Source: Isoetes taiwanensis (Eukaryota > Streptophyta > Lycopodiopsida > Isoetales > Isoetaceae). Taken from it: 64,000 bases of DNA. The stretch is from NCBI GenBank assembly GCA_021234155.1, contig JAJEKV010000019.1, positions 1,126,339-1,190,338 on the forward strand, given 5' to 3'. The translations under genes and the position numbers were made by a program. Positions within the stretch are counted from its first letter, which is position 1, and every line of letters starts with the position of its first letter. The notes under the pieces are model-generated. The model was not told the origin of the DNA, searched no databases, and saw only the letters and a list, made by a program, of their open reading frames with translations. Positions 23,801-35,522 of this stretch are shown here, piece by piece.

Positions 23801-24235
23801 CCTTATGGGTCTCACATTATTCCTATGGGCCTTACAACATGGGTGTTTTTGTCTTTTTCACTCTTGCATTTTCTTTGTCACTTTTTGTACCGATGGTTTG
23901 CATGGTTTGGGATACATGCGGGCGTTTCGTGACATTTTGTGATATGGGACGCATATGTGGCTCTAGCATTGCATTGGTGGAGTTTTTCGAGCTTCTTGCA
24001 TATGGTTGCTATTGTTTGGATTCATGGTTTTAAGAGCTTTGGTCATTTGCCTAATCCTTGATATGATTCCTACATTGTACTGATCAATTTATTTGCTATA
24101 TTGTACACATATTATCACAACATATATAAGTGAGCTTCATTTTTTGTTTGATGTAATATTTCCGTCCCAAGAAAAAATTTGAAAGAAACACGTGTGCTTC
24201 TAAAAAATAAAAAAACAAAAACAAAAATAAAAATG
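20900..24235 (-). repeat. Pyrimidine-rich repetitive element, A/G-rich minus strand with gag-like basic frames
   Basis: The plus strand is markedly T/C-rich over 3.3 kb. Minus-strand frames are rich in Lys, Glu, Arg and Gln. The longest, 23535-23098 (145 aa), contains IDKRMAQLESQ and a basic tract RKYRKKAKPREKQKQ; another ends at 22982 after a proline-rich stretch. They resemble charged gag or ORF1-type sequence, but no catalytic domain is seen. The block contains the 21.3-21.6 kb peptide repeat and a 23-bp tandem duplication at about 22148-22194, and ends in an A-rich tract (24205-24235). Related fragments lie at 10.4-11.4, 29.8-32.8, 53.2-54.2 and 58.4-59.3 kb. Family unknown. Confidence 0.4.
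21282..21555 (-). repeat. About 50-bp tandem repeat encoding SEATTPRRE-type peptides
   Basis: Conserved 25-28-bp cores start at 21282, 21333, 21383, 21433 and 21531, a spacing of 48-51 bp with one degenerate unit near 21483. The plus-strand core begins TCTCGGCGTGGC and ends GTAGCCTCCGAGA. Translated on the minus strand it gives SEATTPRRE and variants (SEATMPRRD, SEATKATEE). The core is also an imperfect hairpin (TCTCGG/CCGAGA with inner GGC/GCC). The period varies between 50 and 51, so a coding origin would require frameshifts since. Confidence 0.7.
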
Positions 24236-24526
24236 ATATGATGATATGACCCCTCTCTGGCCGCGATTCAAGCCGTCCGCAAGATTTGCATCTTCTGCTT
24301 GAATCATCAGGATATGGAATGGAGTGCCTTCTTCTCAGGCTAGAGTGCGTAGAATCCGACGTCTACTCCGGCGGCAACACATGTTTTCCGTAAAACAGAT
24401 TCAACTTGCTAAACCTCTTATTAGCACAGGTATGAAAAAAATTGTAAGTTGCAGAATGTGATTTCCCCATTTCGTGCTTCATTTAATTCTGTCAATCGCA
24501 TCCTCATCCTTGCACCTCTAGTTTAA

Positions 24527-25675
24527 GCTCGTCGTGTCTTTGACAAAATGCTGCGCCATTCTCTTCTGACATGGACTGCCATGATATTTGGCTATGTTGA
24601 AGGCGGAGAAATTTGAGTTAACATTGCGTTTCTTTAGACAGATGTAAGAAGAAGCTTTCTCGTTGGATGCTTTAACTTATATCGCTGCATTGAAAGCATG
24701 TGCCAGTTGTGCAGAAAAGGAAGCAAGCGAGCAAATGGATGGAAAGCTTGTGAAAAAAATTGTTTTTTCCTTCTGATCCAACTTTGCAATATGCCTGGAC
24801 CCATAAACCCAGAGAGATACATTATCAGATTCTTTCTTTAGGATTGGGATCAGATATTCTTGTGTCACTGCACTCTTATATATGTACAAAAGCTGTGGCA
24901 GTTTAAATGATGCAAAAAAAATATACGGAGAGATGTCAATTCACAATGTGGTTTCATGCAATGCTATGATCTCAACCTATGCACAACATGGTCTAGGCAA
25001 TGAACCTTTTCAGGTGTTGAAGCTGCAAAGTTTGGTTCCAGATCCTTTCATAGGTCAGCTTCATGCATGTGGAGTCATTGGGGCATTACCAGCAGGCAAG
25101 TTGTATTATTTGTGCATTCTTAGTTTTGAAATTGGTATTGATGTTGTCATATGCACTGCCCTTCTTGATACGTACAGCAAATGTGGGAGTTTTCATGATG
25201 ATCAGAAAATATTCAAGAAGATGCATATACGAAATGTAATTTCATGGAATGCTTTGATTGCTGCATATGTCCAGCATGGTCTTGGGAGACATCCAGATAA
25301 TGTAACATGTATTGGAATAAATGATGCATATTCTGGCTTTGCAACTCTAGCAGAAGGTAAAATGATCCATTCCTACATTGTTACAAGTATTGCAGTGTTG
25401 ATGACGCATGTCAAATATTCTGCAGTATGAAGAGGCCTGACTTAATATCATGGAATGCCATGGTCATGTCATATTCACAACGTGGTCTGAAAAAAGAGGC
25501 GCTTTGGTGCTTTCATGCACTACAGACTGAAGGCTTAGAGCAAGATAACTTTTATTGGTGCCCTTGATGCCTGTGCTAATCTTGCAGACTTGGCTGAAGG
25601 CAAATTAGGCCATTCATGCATTTCAGATCGAGGGTATGAAGTGGATTGCTATGTTGGTACTGCCATCAATATGTA
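24527..25675 (+). pseudogene. PLS-class PPR pseudogene, 5' part
   Basis: Successive PPR motifs in shifting frames: ARRVFDKMLRHSLLTWTAMI (24527 on), an LDALTYIAALKACASCAEKE segment, YKSCGSLNDAKKIYGEM then NVVSCNAMISTYAQHGLGNE (from 24882), LLDTYSKCGSFHDDQKIF then NVISWNALIAAYVQHGLG, and after 25430 RPDLISWNAMVMSYSQRGLK then EVDCYVGTAINMY. This is the architecture of an organellar RNA-binding PLS protein, with at least three frameshifts or stops. The gene is cut after NMY by the 25676-27114 insertion and resumes at 27123 without a gap, so the gene predates the insertion. Confidence 0.85.
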
Positions 25676-25826
25676 GCATAATAACAGGGGGTTTTCTTTG
25701 TGTTTTTGTACGCTTTTTACTAAGGTTTTCCTATGATTTCGTGATGTATTCAAATGGATATACTAATGCGTACATCTAGAGTGCACCATTTCTGAGCCAT
25801 TGATTTTAGCCTTTTTTTTTCAATGG

Positions 25827-26090
25827 TCAACAACCAATGGCTCACAACAAAAGCCCTTTTTTTGTGCGTGTGGTGCATAATGGTCAACAACCAATGGCTC
25901 ACAACAAAAGCCCTCTTTTTGAGTGTGTGGTGCATAATGGGCACATGAAGGGCTTGAAAACCAATGGCTCACAACAAAGCCCTTTTTTGTCGCGTGTGGT
26001 GCATAATGGTCAACAACCAATGGCTCACAACAAAAGCCCTCTTTTTGTGTGTGTGGTGCATAATGGGCACATGAAGGGCTTGAAGGGCGC
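25827..26090. repeat. Minisatellite with alternating unit types
   Basis: Four units share CAATGGCTCACAACAAAA, a pyrimidine run and GTGTGGTGCATAATGG. Types alternate: 25827-25883 short, then a longer unit with GGGCACATGAAGGGCTTGAA, then short, then long. The AB-AB order implies a two-step duplication. Both strands are open across the array (HNKSPLFVCVVHNG on plus; EGFCCEPLVVDHYAPH on minus), a by-product of the repeat. Confidence 0.8.
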
Positions 26091-26699
26091 ATGTAGTGCA
26101 GTTTCCCCGCCGGCAACACATTTCTTATCATAACTTTTTGATCGAGCTCTGTTTGAGATGATTTTTATTGCGTTGGAAAGCACTCTCCGAGATCTTTTTG
26201 ATAGTGTATGATATGGATATGTTTGGTTAAGCTATGTATGCTAAAACAGCAATTTTTCGGCCGGGTTTGGTAGGCTTTCACATCCTACCAGCTGATTAAT
26301 ACAGGATTGCGCTATTGGATATTGTTTTATGGCTCATCTCGAATGAAGCTTGCAAAAATTACCATGCATTTTTAGATTTTGAGGCGGTTATTAAGCAAAT
26401 TCCAAGGCTTCTAGATCCTTGTGCTAACAAAGCGAAAAAAGTTTTCCACTTTAGTTTCTCACCACAAGAATCCTTGGAGGACAAAGGCTGCTTTTAAATT
26501 CCGGTTGAAAAATGTTTGTATATGGGTGTTGCAAACTTTATGACTTTGGAGAATAATGGGATCAATCTGCTCTATCTTTATGGTAACTTTTACTTATGTT
26601 CTATTTGTTTTATTGTGATGAAATTCAAAAGCTCTGAAAGCCTCAAATGAATTCTAGTTTTTTTTGGTTTGAATTCTAAAATTTTTGTCACACGGGGGA

Positions 26700-27114
26700 G
26701 GGGTGATGTCCCTAAGGCCCGAAGGGGCCAAAATTTTTTTTTTGCAACACAAACTATTAACATCCAATATATAAAAATTAAATCCCCAACACATAACAAA
26801 CAACCATTGACATTAACAACCAACACATAACTACCATTGACATTAATTAACACAACCATTGGGTCCAACACATTTAAATTAAAATCCCCCTTAAACCCCC
26901 TTTGGTTTGGGTGCATATTCACACGGGGGGTGACGTAGGGCAGCGAGAACCCTCATAATTGTATTTTGCACGTACGAAATCAACACCATATAGTATTCCG
27001 CTTGAAATCTTATAGTATTTTGCAAATCTTGTTATACAGTATAGCAAATTTTGTACTTGCATACCCCACAAACGAGGAACTTTACGTACGGTGTAGATTA
27101 AGGAATAAGGGGTG
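26700..27114 (+). repeat. Conserved repeat module (A-tract, CACGGGGGG box, AACGAGGA end)
   Basis: Begins with GGCCCGAAGGGGCC and an A/T run, continues through ACCATTGACATTAA repeats, AAATTAAAATCCCCCTTAAA, CCCCCTTTGGTTTGGGTGC, CACACGGGGGG, GTATTTTGCA and CCCCACAAACGAGGA, and ends GGAATAAGGGG. The same order is found on the minus strand from about 60285 to 59948 and partly on the plus strand at 59345-59488. Confidence 0.8.
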
Positions 27115-27540
27115 AACATGTATAACAAGCGTGGACATCTTGAACGTGCATTTGGAGTCTTTCAAAAGATAACTGAGCAAAATGTGGTATCTTGGACGGT
27201 CATAATTTTAGCACTCTCTAACCATGGTAAAGTTAATGAAGCTCTTGACTTTTTTCTTCAAATGCAAGAAATTGGCGTAGAACCAAATGCAATTTCAGTT
27301 AATACTACTCTTTATTCATGCAGCCATGCTGGACTTATGAAGGTTGTCATGTCTTTGTATCAGAAAATGATGATATAACATCATTCTGTGAGCATATAGA
27401 ATGCATGCCGGATCTCCTTAGCAGGGCAGGGTGTCTGGATGAGGGGGAGGATTTTATTTCTGAAGCTCCTTTTGAAGCCAATACTGTGACATTGATTACT
27501 ATGGTCAGCACATATAGGAACTATTCGGAGGTAGAGTGAG
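27115..27540 (+). pseudogene. PLS-class PPR pseudogene, 3' part
   Basis: Continuation of the PPR gene interrupted at 25675: NMYNKRGHLERAFGVFQK, then QNVVSWTVIILALSNHGKVN, a FFLQMQEIGVEPNAISV segment, and in the next frame CMPDLLSRAGCLDEGEDFI and ANTVTLITMVSTYRNYSEVE. The last two correspond to the L2/S2 and E1-like end of PLS proteins (HYxCMVDLLGRAGxLxEAE followed by WxxLLxACRxHGxVE). No DYW deaminase domain is seen before the stop. A frameshift lies near 27360. Confidence 0.85.
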
Positions 27541-28848
27541 GCTGTGTGTATTGTATGTCATATGGACAAGGGGAGATTTTGTTTTCCAACTTCATGCATC
27601 ATCAGAACATATCATTGGATGTGCTATCTGGACTTAAACCGATTGCTTGCGTACAGTATGGAACTCCAATGTTTAGAAATATATATCAACTAAGGTTCAT
27701 GCCACAGAAAATTGTACTGGTCTTAAAGAAATCCTAACCATTGTTGGTATCTGACAGTCTGTAGAGGACCCTGGTCAATTAATGTCTCACAATTTGCTTA
27801 TAGTCGACGGAGTCTTTATTGGAATCTGAAGGAAAGGAGCAAGCGCATCTTATGCTGATGTGCTTATTGGAATGTTTGAAGAAAGGGAGCAAGCATGTTT
27901 ATGTTGAAGAAGGAAACAATAGATTGTGCCGATCTGGGCCAATTTGAGAGATTCTTGATTTGCAGAATGATTGCTTGGTTGGGCAGCATAGGTTGTGGAG
28001 ATTAACCAGAGAATATATGATACTACTTGATTTGTAAACGCAAAGATTGAAGAATAAAGTGTAGAAGACTGAGTAGACCCTCCATGTTGGTGTCTTGATT
28101 AGCACCAGAGAGTTAGTGCAAAGTGATATTAGAGGACAGATCATGGGTAATTGCAAGGTGGCTTGAGATACATATTTTAGGTTGGATGGTCAAGATTGAA
28201 CGCATCTGATCGAGGCCGGCGAGAAAGAGCATCTCTTTTTGCTTTTCTACTTTTTTGTACTCTAGATTTGTTGCTTTTTATAATCTATATGAAGCCTATT
28301 GTCCGTAAATATATTGACAAAATCTTTGGCAGAGTTCTCCAAGTTGTGGACATGGCAATTCTTGATAGTTCATGATAGTCGACAGACAATCGTATACAGT
28401 AGTAGTAATTGGTTACAGCGGCCCAGGCTTCAGCAGTTCTGCCATTGGAATTTTCGATTTTGAAACCAATTTGTGGAGGCTAGTGGGGAAATTACAATAG
28501 GGGCAGAGCTGTGGCACAGAGGTCTCCCTTCCCTTTCTAGCGTCGCCGGAATCCATAACTACATTGTTGTAGGTAAATTTGTTTTCACTTTTTATTTGAA
28601 TCTACCTGTTTCTTCCTCGAAGGGAAGGCACAGGGGACTGGTGAAGATGGCTAGGGGCAGAATGGCGAATGGCAATGCCAATAGCGGAACAAAATATAAA
28701 GAATGGATTGTCTATTCCACAGGACACCCAGAGGACTTTACTCCCACAGGACTCTGCCTTTTGTAGAGTCCCACGACTTCGCCTTTTGCTACCCTTCAGG
28801 AATTGAATCACCCAAAAATTCTTTTCAGTTATTTCTCTGATCACTCGG
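27541..28848. other. No confidently recognisable gene
   Basis: Short ORFs only. At 28473-28766 a plus-strand frame of 97 codons (ending TGHPEDFTPTGLCLL) spans a possible donor (GTAAATTTG near 28571). I recognise no family and treat it as unassigned. Confidence 0.3.
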
Positions 28849-29065
28849 CCAGTACTTTAATTATAAGACATGCCAGTACTTTAATTATAAGACATGTGAA
28901 AAAAATTAGGGGAAAATGCTTTTCAAAGCAAGATTGAGAAAGAAGAAAAGGATATATTATTAAGGCACTCAACCTTACACCACTCCTCAAAATAGAATAG
29001 AATAGAATAGTTTTTTTAACACAAAAATGATTACGAGAAAAGCAAAGACTCAACACAAAAATGAT
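28849..29065. repeat. Short tandem repeats
   Basis: GCCAGTACTTTAATTATAAG plus ACAT occurs twice in a row (about 28849-28896). (AATAG)n covers about 28989-29009. ACACAAAAATGATTACGAGA is repeated at about 29020 and 29055. Confidence 0.7.
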
Positions 29066-29714
29066 TACGAGAAAATGATTAAGAGAATGATTTATGGTTC
29101 CATGGTTTGGTAACATATGTTCCAATGTCTTACCACGTTGTGCATATACCACCTATTCTCATATGGATAAAATCACTCAACTTCGGAATATAAGCCAACT
29201 TTTATTTCCAGTTCACAAAACTGTATAGTAGCCAGCCATTCATTCAAAGACATTAAATATAATATGCCAAGGAACACAAAATGGCTTTTGAATATTGAAC
29301 AAACCCATGAATGACCTATATGGATCTTCCATCACATATAAACTACAATATATTGAGTGCGAAGAAGTCCACCAAAAAGAGGGAAGCATAGATCTTTATA
29401 ATGGAACAAAAGCATCACAAACAAAAAGCACCATTAACTTTTGGTGAATGGGTTGTCCTAACTTAAATGCTTGACTGGCCTTTGATTTAACGATGGTGCA
29501 AAAATACAAATAACTAGAAAGAAATGAGAAAATAAAAAATATCGCAGTGATCAAATGAGAAAAATAATGGGAATCCCATGATCGTTGACCATAGCTTCCA
29601 TGTATCCTAAGAACACGGGAATACAAGGCAATAGTGCGGGCTCAAATCCCACATGTTCTCGAATTAATACATGATCAAAGCAGAATTTTAGCCTATAAAT
29701 GATGGACTGGAAAA
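29066..29714. other. No recognisable gene
   Basis: AT-rich with short ORFs only. Confidence 0.4.
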
Positions 29715-29756
29715 AAGAAATGTTCGCGGCGGCCTTGGCCGCCGCGATAAATTTCT
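29715..29756. repeat. Compact GC-rich foldback
   Basis: AAGAAATGTTCGCGGCGGCC and GGCCGCCGCGATAAATTTCTT meet around a TT centre: a 10-bp perfect GC core (29725-29734 with 29737-29746) extended by AT-rich arms with small mismatches. An expanded relative lies at 37417-37493, suggesting a very small foldback/MITE family. Confidence 0.75.
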
Positions 29757-29849
29757 TGTAGATATTATCTAAGTTGTTCTGTTTGCCATTCTCGGTTGCT
29801 GTTGTTTGCATCATTCTCCCTTGGTTTCAACTCTCCCTTCAAGGGGAGT

Positions 29850-32770
29850 TCTTAAGTGGCAGTCAAGCCTTGTTACTGTTGTTTCATGATTCACCTTTGG
29901 CTCTGGTTGTCTTCTTTCGGTTTTTATTAGCCTAACTTTTTGGGTTCCTGGCCTTGCAAACACTGATAAGCTTGCCATCTTTCCAATTCCCCTTTGTCTC
30001 GTATTTAAATCCTATACATTTCTCCAGATGGCTTCTTGGTTCACGGCATCCTTTTTCATTAGCCGGTCATGTTCGTTTGATGGTTCCATGTGCTCCCTTG
30101 TTGATGGATATGTGGCTTTAGTGTTTCTATATCATAGGTTTCTTTGCCATTAGTCGATCGTATTCGATAGTTCCATATGGCCCCCTTTATAGCTCATGGA
30201 TTCTCAGGGTCTATAGGATTGGTTTCTCGTCATTATTTTATGCAGGTATGCACCATTAGATCTAATTTTGTAAGGGGTTGAGTTTTTGGTCTCAATCTAA
30301 TCCCTTTGATTCTTATACCTTCTTTTGTTCCAATGTTCCATATTCTTTTTTGCCATTTTATTACCATGATTCTTTTTTGCGGTTCGTTCACTTGTATAGC
30401 TTTCTTCAACACCACGTATTCTTTTGCCGTCTTTGCCCGATTTGTTGGACCATTATTTTTTCATCCTTACCGTTCATGTTGGATGGGTCCCTAGGTATGT
30501 CTTACATCCTCTCGAATTTGCTTTTAGGTGCACTTTTTCACGATTTTTTTGTTGTCTCCTTTATGCGTGTGCTTGCCCTTCTTGGATTTTTATATGTGGA
30601 TGCCCAGATCCTTTTTTCGTTCCTTACATGTCCATCATGTTTTCGATTATCTCATCTTGCTTCCTTCCATTCCTATTCTTCTGATATTACTACGCTCCAT
30701 ATTTTTTGTTTTTTGGAGCTCCACAACTAGGGGTTCGTTATTACAATGCTTGTTCTATATGTCATGCATTTCCTTTCTTTCAAACCCATATTCATTCATT
30801 CCATTTCACTTTTTGCTATGATTAAGTCGGGATAGACTGGGCCATGTTCATTTTATTTTTCATTTCATGTCTCTAATTACGTGGGAGTGCTGTGAATGTC
30901 CATATAATTAGTCTGGGTTACTCGTTGGTTCTTTAATTTTATCCATGTGTTCCCCTTGTGTCAGCCAATGCATGCTCATATGTTTCCAGTTGTTTCTCTT
31001 GGTTGCCTTTTTGAGGGCCTATGCACGTTTTTTTGTCATACAGTCTCTGTTTTTCTCGCCTTTGAGGGCTTATTATTTATTGGCATTGTATGACATTAGT
31101 GATAAACGTCTTGGTTCTTCTTTCTCTTTGCATGTTCGTCATATTTCTCATATTTCATTCTATTTCCTTTTCATTCCTATTTCTATTTTACATTTTCGTA
31201 TTGCTCGACGTTTTGGTCTATGTTATGGTTATCTTGTCCCATACGCGTTTGGCCTCTTTTCGTGTTGACTTTCGTTTTTTACTTCTTCATGCTTGATCTA
31301 TTCTTGTTATATCACCTTTGTTGAGGTCCTTTCTTCCTTCGATGCTCTTTATATATTCATTGCTCAACGATTCGATGCAATTCTAGCTTCGCATTCTGTT
31401 TGGCTAGTGCATCTTTTGCACCTTAGATCGTCAGTCTTGGTAACACACATTTGGTTGGTGTTTTTTCCTCATGGTTCGGTTGGTAAGTCCGCTCATTACA
31501 TATGTGTGTTTAGCATGGGAAATTTATGTTTCTCGATTTAATCACCCTTTTCTTGACATATAGGTTTTCCATAGTTGGATGTCTAGTTGTTTACTTTGCT
31601 CTTTCATAAAATTTCTGTCGGTCCATTCTTTACGACCAGTTTTATTTGCCACTTTTCTCCTGGTCAATTCTTTTCAGTGTTCATGATGAGATGTCTCTTT
31701 TCGATCTTGTAGAGGTGGTATCTCTTGCCCATTTCATTATGGTTGGGTTCTTCATCTTATTCATTCAATTTAACCGCATGGCAGGGTTGAAGTTTGAATT
31801 TGTTTTTTCTAGTGGTTTGCTTGCATTACTAGTTCTAGAGGCATTTGACCTATCTCTTTTCTTTTGGCCCTCACCTCATGATTTTTCTTGGTTCTTTTCG
31901 CCCCGTATCTCATATTTCCCCCATTTTTCGTTTTGCTCTTTATCCTTCATTAACCTCGGTTTCTCGGTTTTTCCTTTTGCCCCTGTTCCTTATTTGTCGT
32001 TTTTGTGTGTACCTCTTGAATCGTCTTATTTTTCTTCTTTCTTGTCTTGTTTCCTTCGTTTCTCATCTTGGTTTGCCTTGGTTCTCTTTGCTCTGTTGGT
32101 GTCCATTGATCATGCTTTGCTCCTTGATCTATTTTATCCTTGTTTCTCCATTGGCCTTGCTTAGCCCTTTCTTCCTTGTTTATCCCATCTGATCGATTCC
32201 GGTCATCTTGTTTTACCAAGTTGTCTCATTTGCTCCATCCTTTAGTTTATCTTTGTGTTACGTTACTTTTGTTCTCATAGTGATCTCTTGTCCATGGGTC
32301 TTGTTCTCTCCTTTTGTCAGTTTTCTCTGTTTCTAGCCTAATTCTTTTCTTTGGTCATCTCACCTTATGGTTTTTCCTTTGTTATTTTTTTCTGATTTTA
32401 TATTTTTCCCTCCGAGTTCTTTCTTTGCTCTTTAGCCTTCGTTAACCTCTTGCATGGCTTTATGCTCGTTTTTCTGTTGATCCATTTTCTCCAGTTCCTT
32501 ATTATTTGTCTTTTCGTCATTTGACCACTTGGATCGTCTTAGTTTTTTCTTTTTCTTGCCTTGTCTTCTTCGTTTCTCATCGTATTTCGCCTGGTTCTCT
32601 TTGCTTTGTTCGTGTCCATATATCGTGTTTCGGCTCCTTGATCTGTTTTTATCCTTGTCGTTTTCCTCTTTGTTTCTGCTCTTGTCTTTGTCATCCTAGT
32701 TTGTCCCATTCTTTTTGAGGTAGATTCCTCTTCTATCGGCCACTTGATTGTATCATAGGACCCATCCTAG
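29850..32770. repeat. Pyrimidine-rich repetitive block
   Basis: Nearly 3 kb of strongly T/C-rich plus strand. The many plus-strand ORFs full of Phe, Leu, Ser and Cys reflect composition and should not be read as membrane proteins. Minus-strand frames are Lys/Glu/Gln-rich (for example 32219-31950). It shares its style and phrases with the 20.9-24.2 and 53.2-59.3 kb blocks. No catalytic domain is seen. Confidence 0.45.
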
Positions 32771-32954
32771 GAATTGGTATTCCTAGTTTACCATGTGCAT
32801 ACTTGCCTGCAACATCCAAGTATAGATGATTATTATGCAGAAACAGAATGAACGAGATTGCCCCATTCTTTTATGCCCTTGCATGGCAAGCAAAAGAAAT
32901 GCACTGTTGTAATAGCTTCTGAAAATAATTTGTGATCTTGCATAAGCATATGAG

Positions 32955-34280
32955 GCTCGCTATTGCTTTAAGGAGTCTCGAAGGATATTGTGGATTTCAG
33001 CATTGGTTTTAAGACCATGCTGCATCATTTCCTCAAAAAGATGATAAGCATCATCAACCTTCTTCAACTCACACAGCAAAGAATAAGAATAGAATAGCAT
33101 CAGGAATAAATATTTTTCCTTTGAGAAATTGCAATGCCTTTTCTGCTTCGCGTGCTTTACAAAGACCAGAGATAAGAGTGTCATACGTCATGGCATTTGG
33201 AAGACATTTCATTTCTATCATGAGTTCAAGGAGCTCAAGAGCTTTATCAACCTTCTTAATGTTGCAGAGTCCGTCAATTAGGACATTGAAACTCGTCACA
33301 TATGGAACACAACCCCTTTCAAACATATCTTCTAGCAGTGGGTATGCCGTGTCCAATTGTCCTGCCTTGCAAAGTTCTCTAATAATGCTATTATATGTCA
33401 TTACATCTGGAACATGACCCTTGCGTATGATGTCTTCAAGACGTGCAAAAGATTCCTTCAGTTTTTTCTAGCTTGCAAAGCCCACAGACCATACTATTGT
33501 ATGTTTCAACATTTGGCACTAAACCTCTAGACAGCGTTGCATCAAAGGGGTGATATGCCTCATCAATCTTCTCAATCTGCAAAACCGCCAATCGGTCCAC
33601 AAGATCCGAATGCAACCTCTTTTCACCATCTTCGGAAAAGTTCTTGTGCTTCTATGACTCTCCCTTCTCTCGCAAAACCGGAGATTAGCAAGTTGTATGT
33701 GACTGTACTTGGGGATAATGCTTTGTTACCATCTCTTCCAAGTATTTATAAGCATCATCAAATTTACCAGCTTTGCACAGCGCTGCAAGGAAAGCATTAT
33801 AGGTAAAAACAGGCCAGTAATAAGGACATTGTAAGTCATAATATCTGGAGTGCATTCCTTCTCCTCCATGCTCCTGTGCAGCCAATATGCATCATTCGGC
33901 TTTCCTGCTCTGAAAAGACCATCAATAAGTGTAGTATATATCTGAGTACTGGGTTGATGCACCTCAAGCGCACGTTTAAATTGATCAAAAGCCTCTACTA
34001 ATTTTCCTGACTTAGAAAGCCCATCGATTAACAGTGTACAAAATGATGTCTGGGCCAGGAAAATTCATTTGGCATGAATGCTCCCTGCAATCCCTCTTTA
34101 AAAAGCTCATAGGCTTGCTTATGCTTGCCTGCCTTGACATAAACTTCCATCATGCAATTATATGTAAATGTAGTATGAACAAAACCAATCTCACCTGATG
34201 CCCACTCAAACAATGCAAAAACAGAATCTGGATCGGCCATAGACCGCAATGCATCAAAAGAACCCAAAAAGGATGCTTGG
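32955..34280 (-). pseudogene. P-class PPR pseudogene
   Basis: Reading from 34267 down: a non-PPR start (DPDSVFALFEWASGEIGFVH), then PPR motifs TTFTYNCMMEVYVKAGKHKQ, QIYTTLIDGLFRAGKPNDA, DIMTYNVLITGL, PVFTYNAFLAALCKAGKFDD, MTYNSIIRELCKAGQLDTA, VTSFNVLIDGLCNIKKVDKA, NAMTYDTLISGLCKAREAEK and a last motif LKTNAEIHNILRDSLKQ. The TYNxLIxGLCKAG pattern marks a P-class protein, typically an organellar RNA stability or processing factor. At least four frameshifts or stops break it, so it is not functional. A minus-strand LINE inserted just upstream (34365-35165) may have removed or displaced its 5' end. Confidence 0.88.
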
Positions 34281-34364
34281 TCTGTATGGGCAAGCTACAG
34301 TTTAGAATAGCAAGATTTGGCACCTCTCATGAAACACCTCGTAGGACTGATGAACGAGGTCTCA

Positions 34365-35165
34365 TTTTTTTTTTTTTTTTGAAGAACGTGTTTTACTTCA
34401 TATTATACACTCAAAAGATTACAAAGTACTTCAAGAAGTAAGAAATATTCCTGAAGCATCAATCACTTTTAGATGATCACTCCATATTGGAAATTTAATA
34501 CGATCAGGCCAATTGAAGATCTGAAAGCAATTATACAACTTCTTACGAATTTCTTGAAGTACCACCTGAGAAGAAATATGCTTATCATAAAAGACCTTTC
34601 TTCGCCTTCGCTTCCATACACTCCATATTAGCCAAGACTTTGCCATGTGAAATGCAATCCTTTTAGAAGCAGTCCACTGATTTGGATAAATACCCAAAAG
34701 AAAGTGCTGACTATCCAAAGATACTCCAAAAAGAGAATGCAACTAGGACCTAAGACTACTCAGCTCTGCACACAAATATAAACAATGCTCCAATGTTTCA
34801 ATGCACCGCTCACACATTGGGCAAAGTGGGCTTACTCCCGGCTTAAAGCGATGAACCATCTCATTAACTCTCAAAGAGCGATGAATCACCTGCCAAAGTA
34901 AAACATTTACCTTTGGAGGATTATATTTAGACCAAACAAGGTTCCAGATGGATTGCCATTGAGAAGGCAAAGTTTGTAAGTGCCATTTTCGAGAAGGTGA
35001 TAAAGTACTTGAGGATGTAAGCAATCTGTAGCATGAACTTACTAGCTTCTTGCCTTCTTTAATACCTTGAACAAAGTTCCAGCATCTCTGGTCACCAACC
35101 TTCTTAATTAAAGGAAGAGCACTTGCTACATAAGCCCATATACTAATATCTTTATCCAACAACCC
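34365..35165 (-). mobile_element. 5'-truncated L1-type LINE
   Basis: The poly(T) at 34365-34380 is the element's A-tail. Upstream in element order are two ORF pieces. 35162-34743 contains KYNPPKVNVLLWQVIHRSLR and a zinc finger LCPMCERCIETLEHCLYLC (zf-RVT domain at the C terminus of L1 ORF2). 34742-34431 contains WLIWSVWKRRRRKVFYDK, the conserved stretch after that finger. Endonuclease and reverse transcriptase domains are missing, so this is a 0.8-kb 5'-truncated copy. Confidence 0.85.
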
Positions 35166-35198
35166 ATATTTCTCCTGAAGAAATATTTCTCAAATTAT

Positions 35199-35297
35199 TT
35201 ATCAAACCGTTTATGAAACCATGTGCACATAATACACAGAATAGGCATAATCAAACCATTTATGAAACCATGCGCACATAATACCCAGAATACGCAT
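35199..35297. repeat. 49-bp tandem duplication
   Basis: ATCAAACCGTTTATGAAACC, then ATGTGCACATAATACACAGA and ATAGGCATA, are followed by a near-identical second unit (TCAAACCATTTATGAAACC on). Confidence 0.75.
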
Positions 35298-35522
35298 TGT
35301 TAACATGTTATACAATATAAGCTGCTGTACAATTCCAAGGTTATTTAGGAGTGAGTGACATGCAATGGTGTACAAATCCAACTCCTACGCCGCATTTGGT
35401 CCTCTCTCCTTTGTCCTTTTGTTAGCTGATTAATTCTTATACCCCTTAACTCATGGACCGTATTAATCTAAACATTGAAAATGGCATGAATAATAATGAA
35501 GAGAACAATCTATACTACTCAC

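Larger units (their letters stand above)
25668..27122. mobile_element. 1.44-kb insertion in the PPR pseudogene with 8-bp target duplication
   Basis: The PPR frame stops at AATATGTA (25668-25675) and resumes after AACATGTA (27115-27122). Removing 25676-27114 plus one copy restores NMYNKRGHLE in frame. The two flanks match at 7 of 8 bases, as expected for an old target-site duplication. The inserted DNA has no long ORF; it carries a minisatellite (25827-26090) and ends with a module shared with the 59.3-60.3 kb foldback. The ends show no obvious terminal inverted repeat or LTR. Class unresolved. Confidence 0.65.

Noticed and set aside
25827-26090. CRISPR-like array
   Set aside because: Repeats are contiguous with no unique spacers, in a eukaryotic nuclear context.
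25827-26133. Repeat peptide on the minus strand (EGFCCEPLVVDHYAPH) as a secreted Cys peptide precursor
   Set aside because: There is no signal peptide, both strands are equally open, and it lies inside a transposon insertion.
29850-32770. Many overlapping Phe/Leu/Ser/Cys-rich plus-strand ORFs resembling membrane proteins
   Set aside because: The composition is explained by a T/C-biased repeat; frames overlap each other, vary in length and show no conserved domain.
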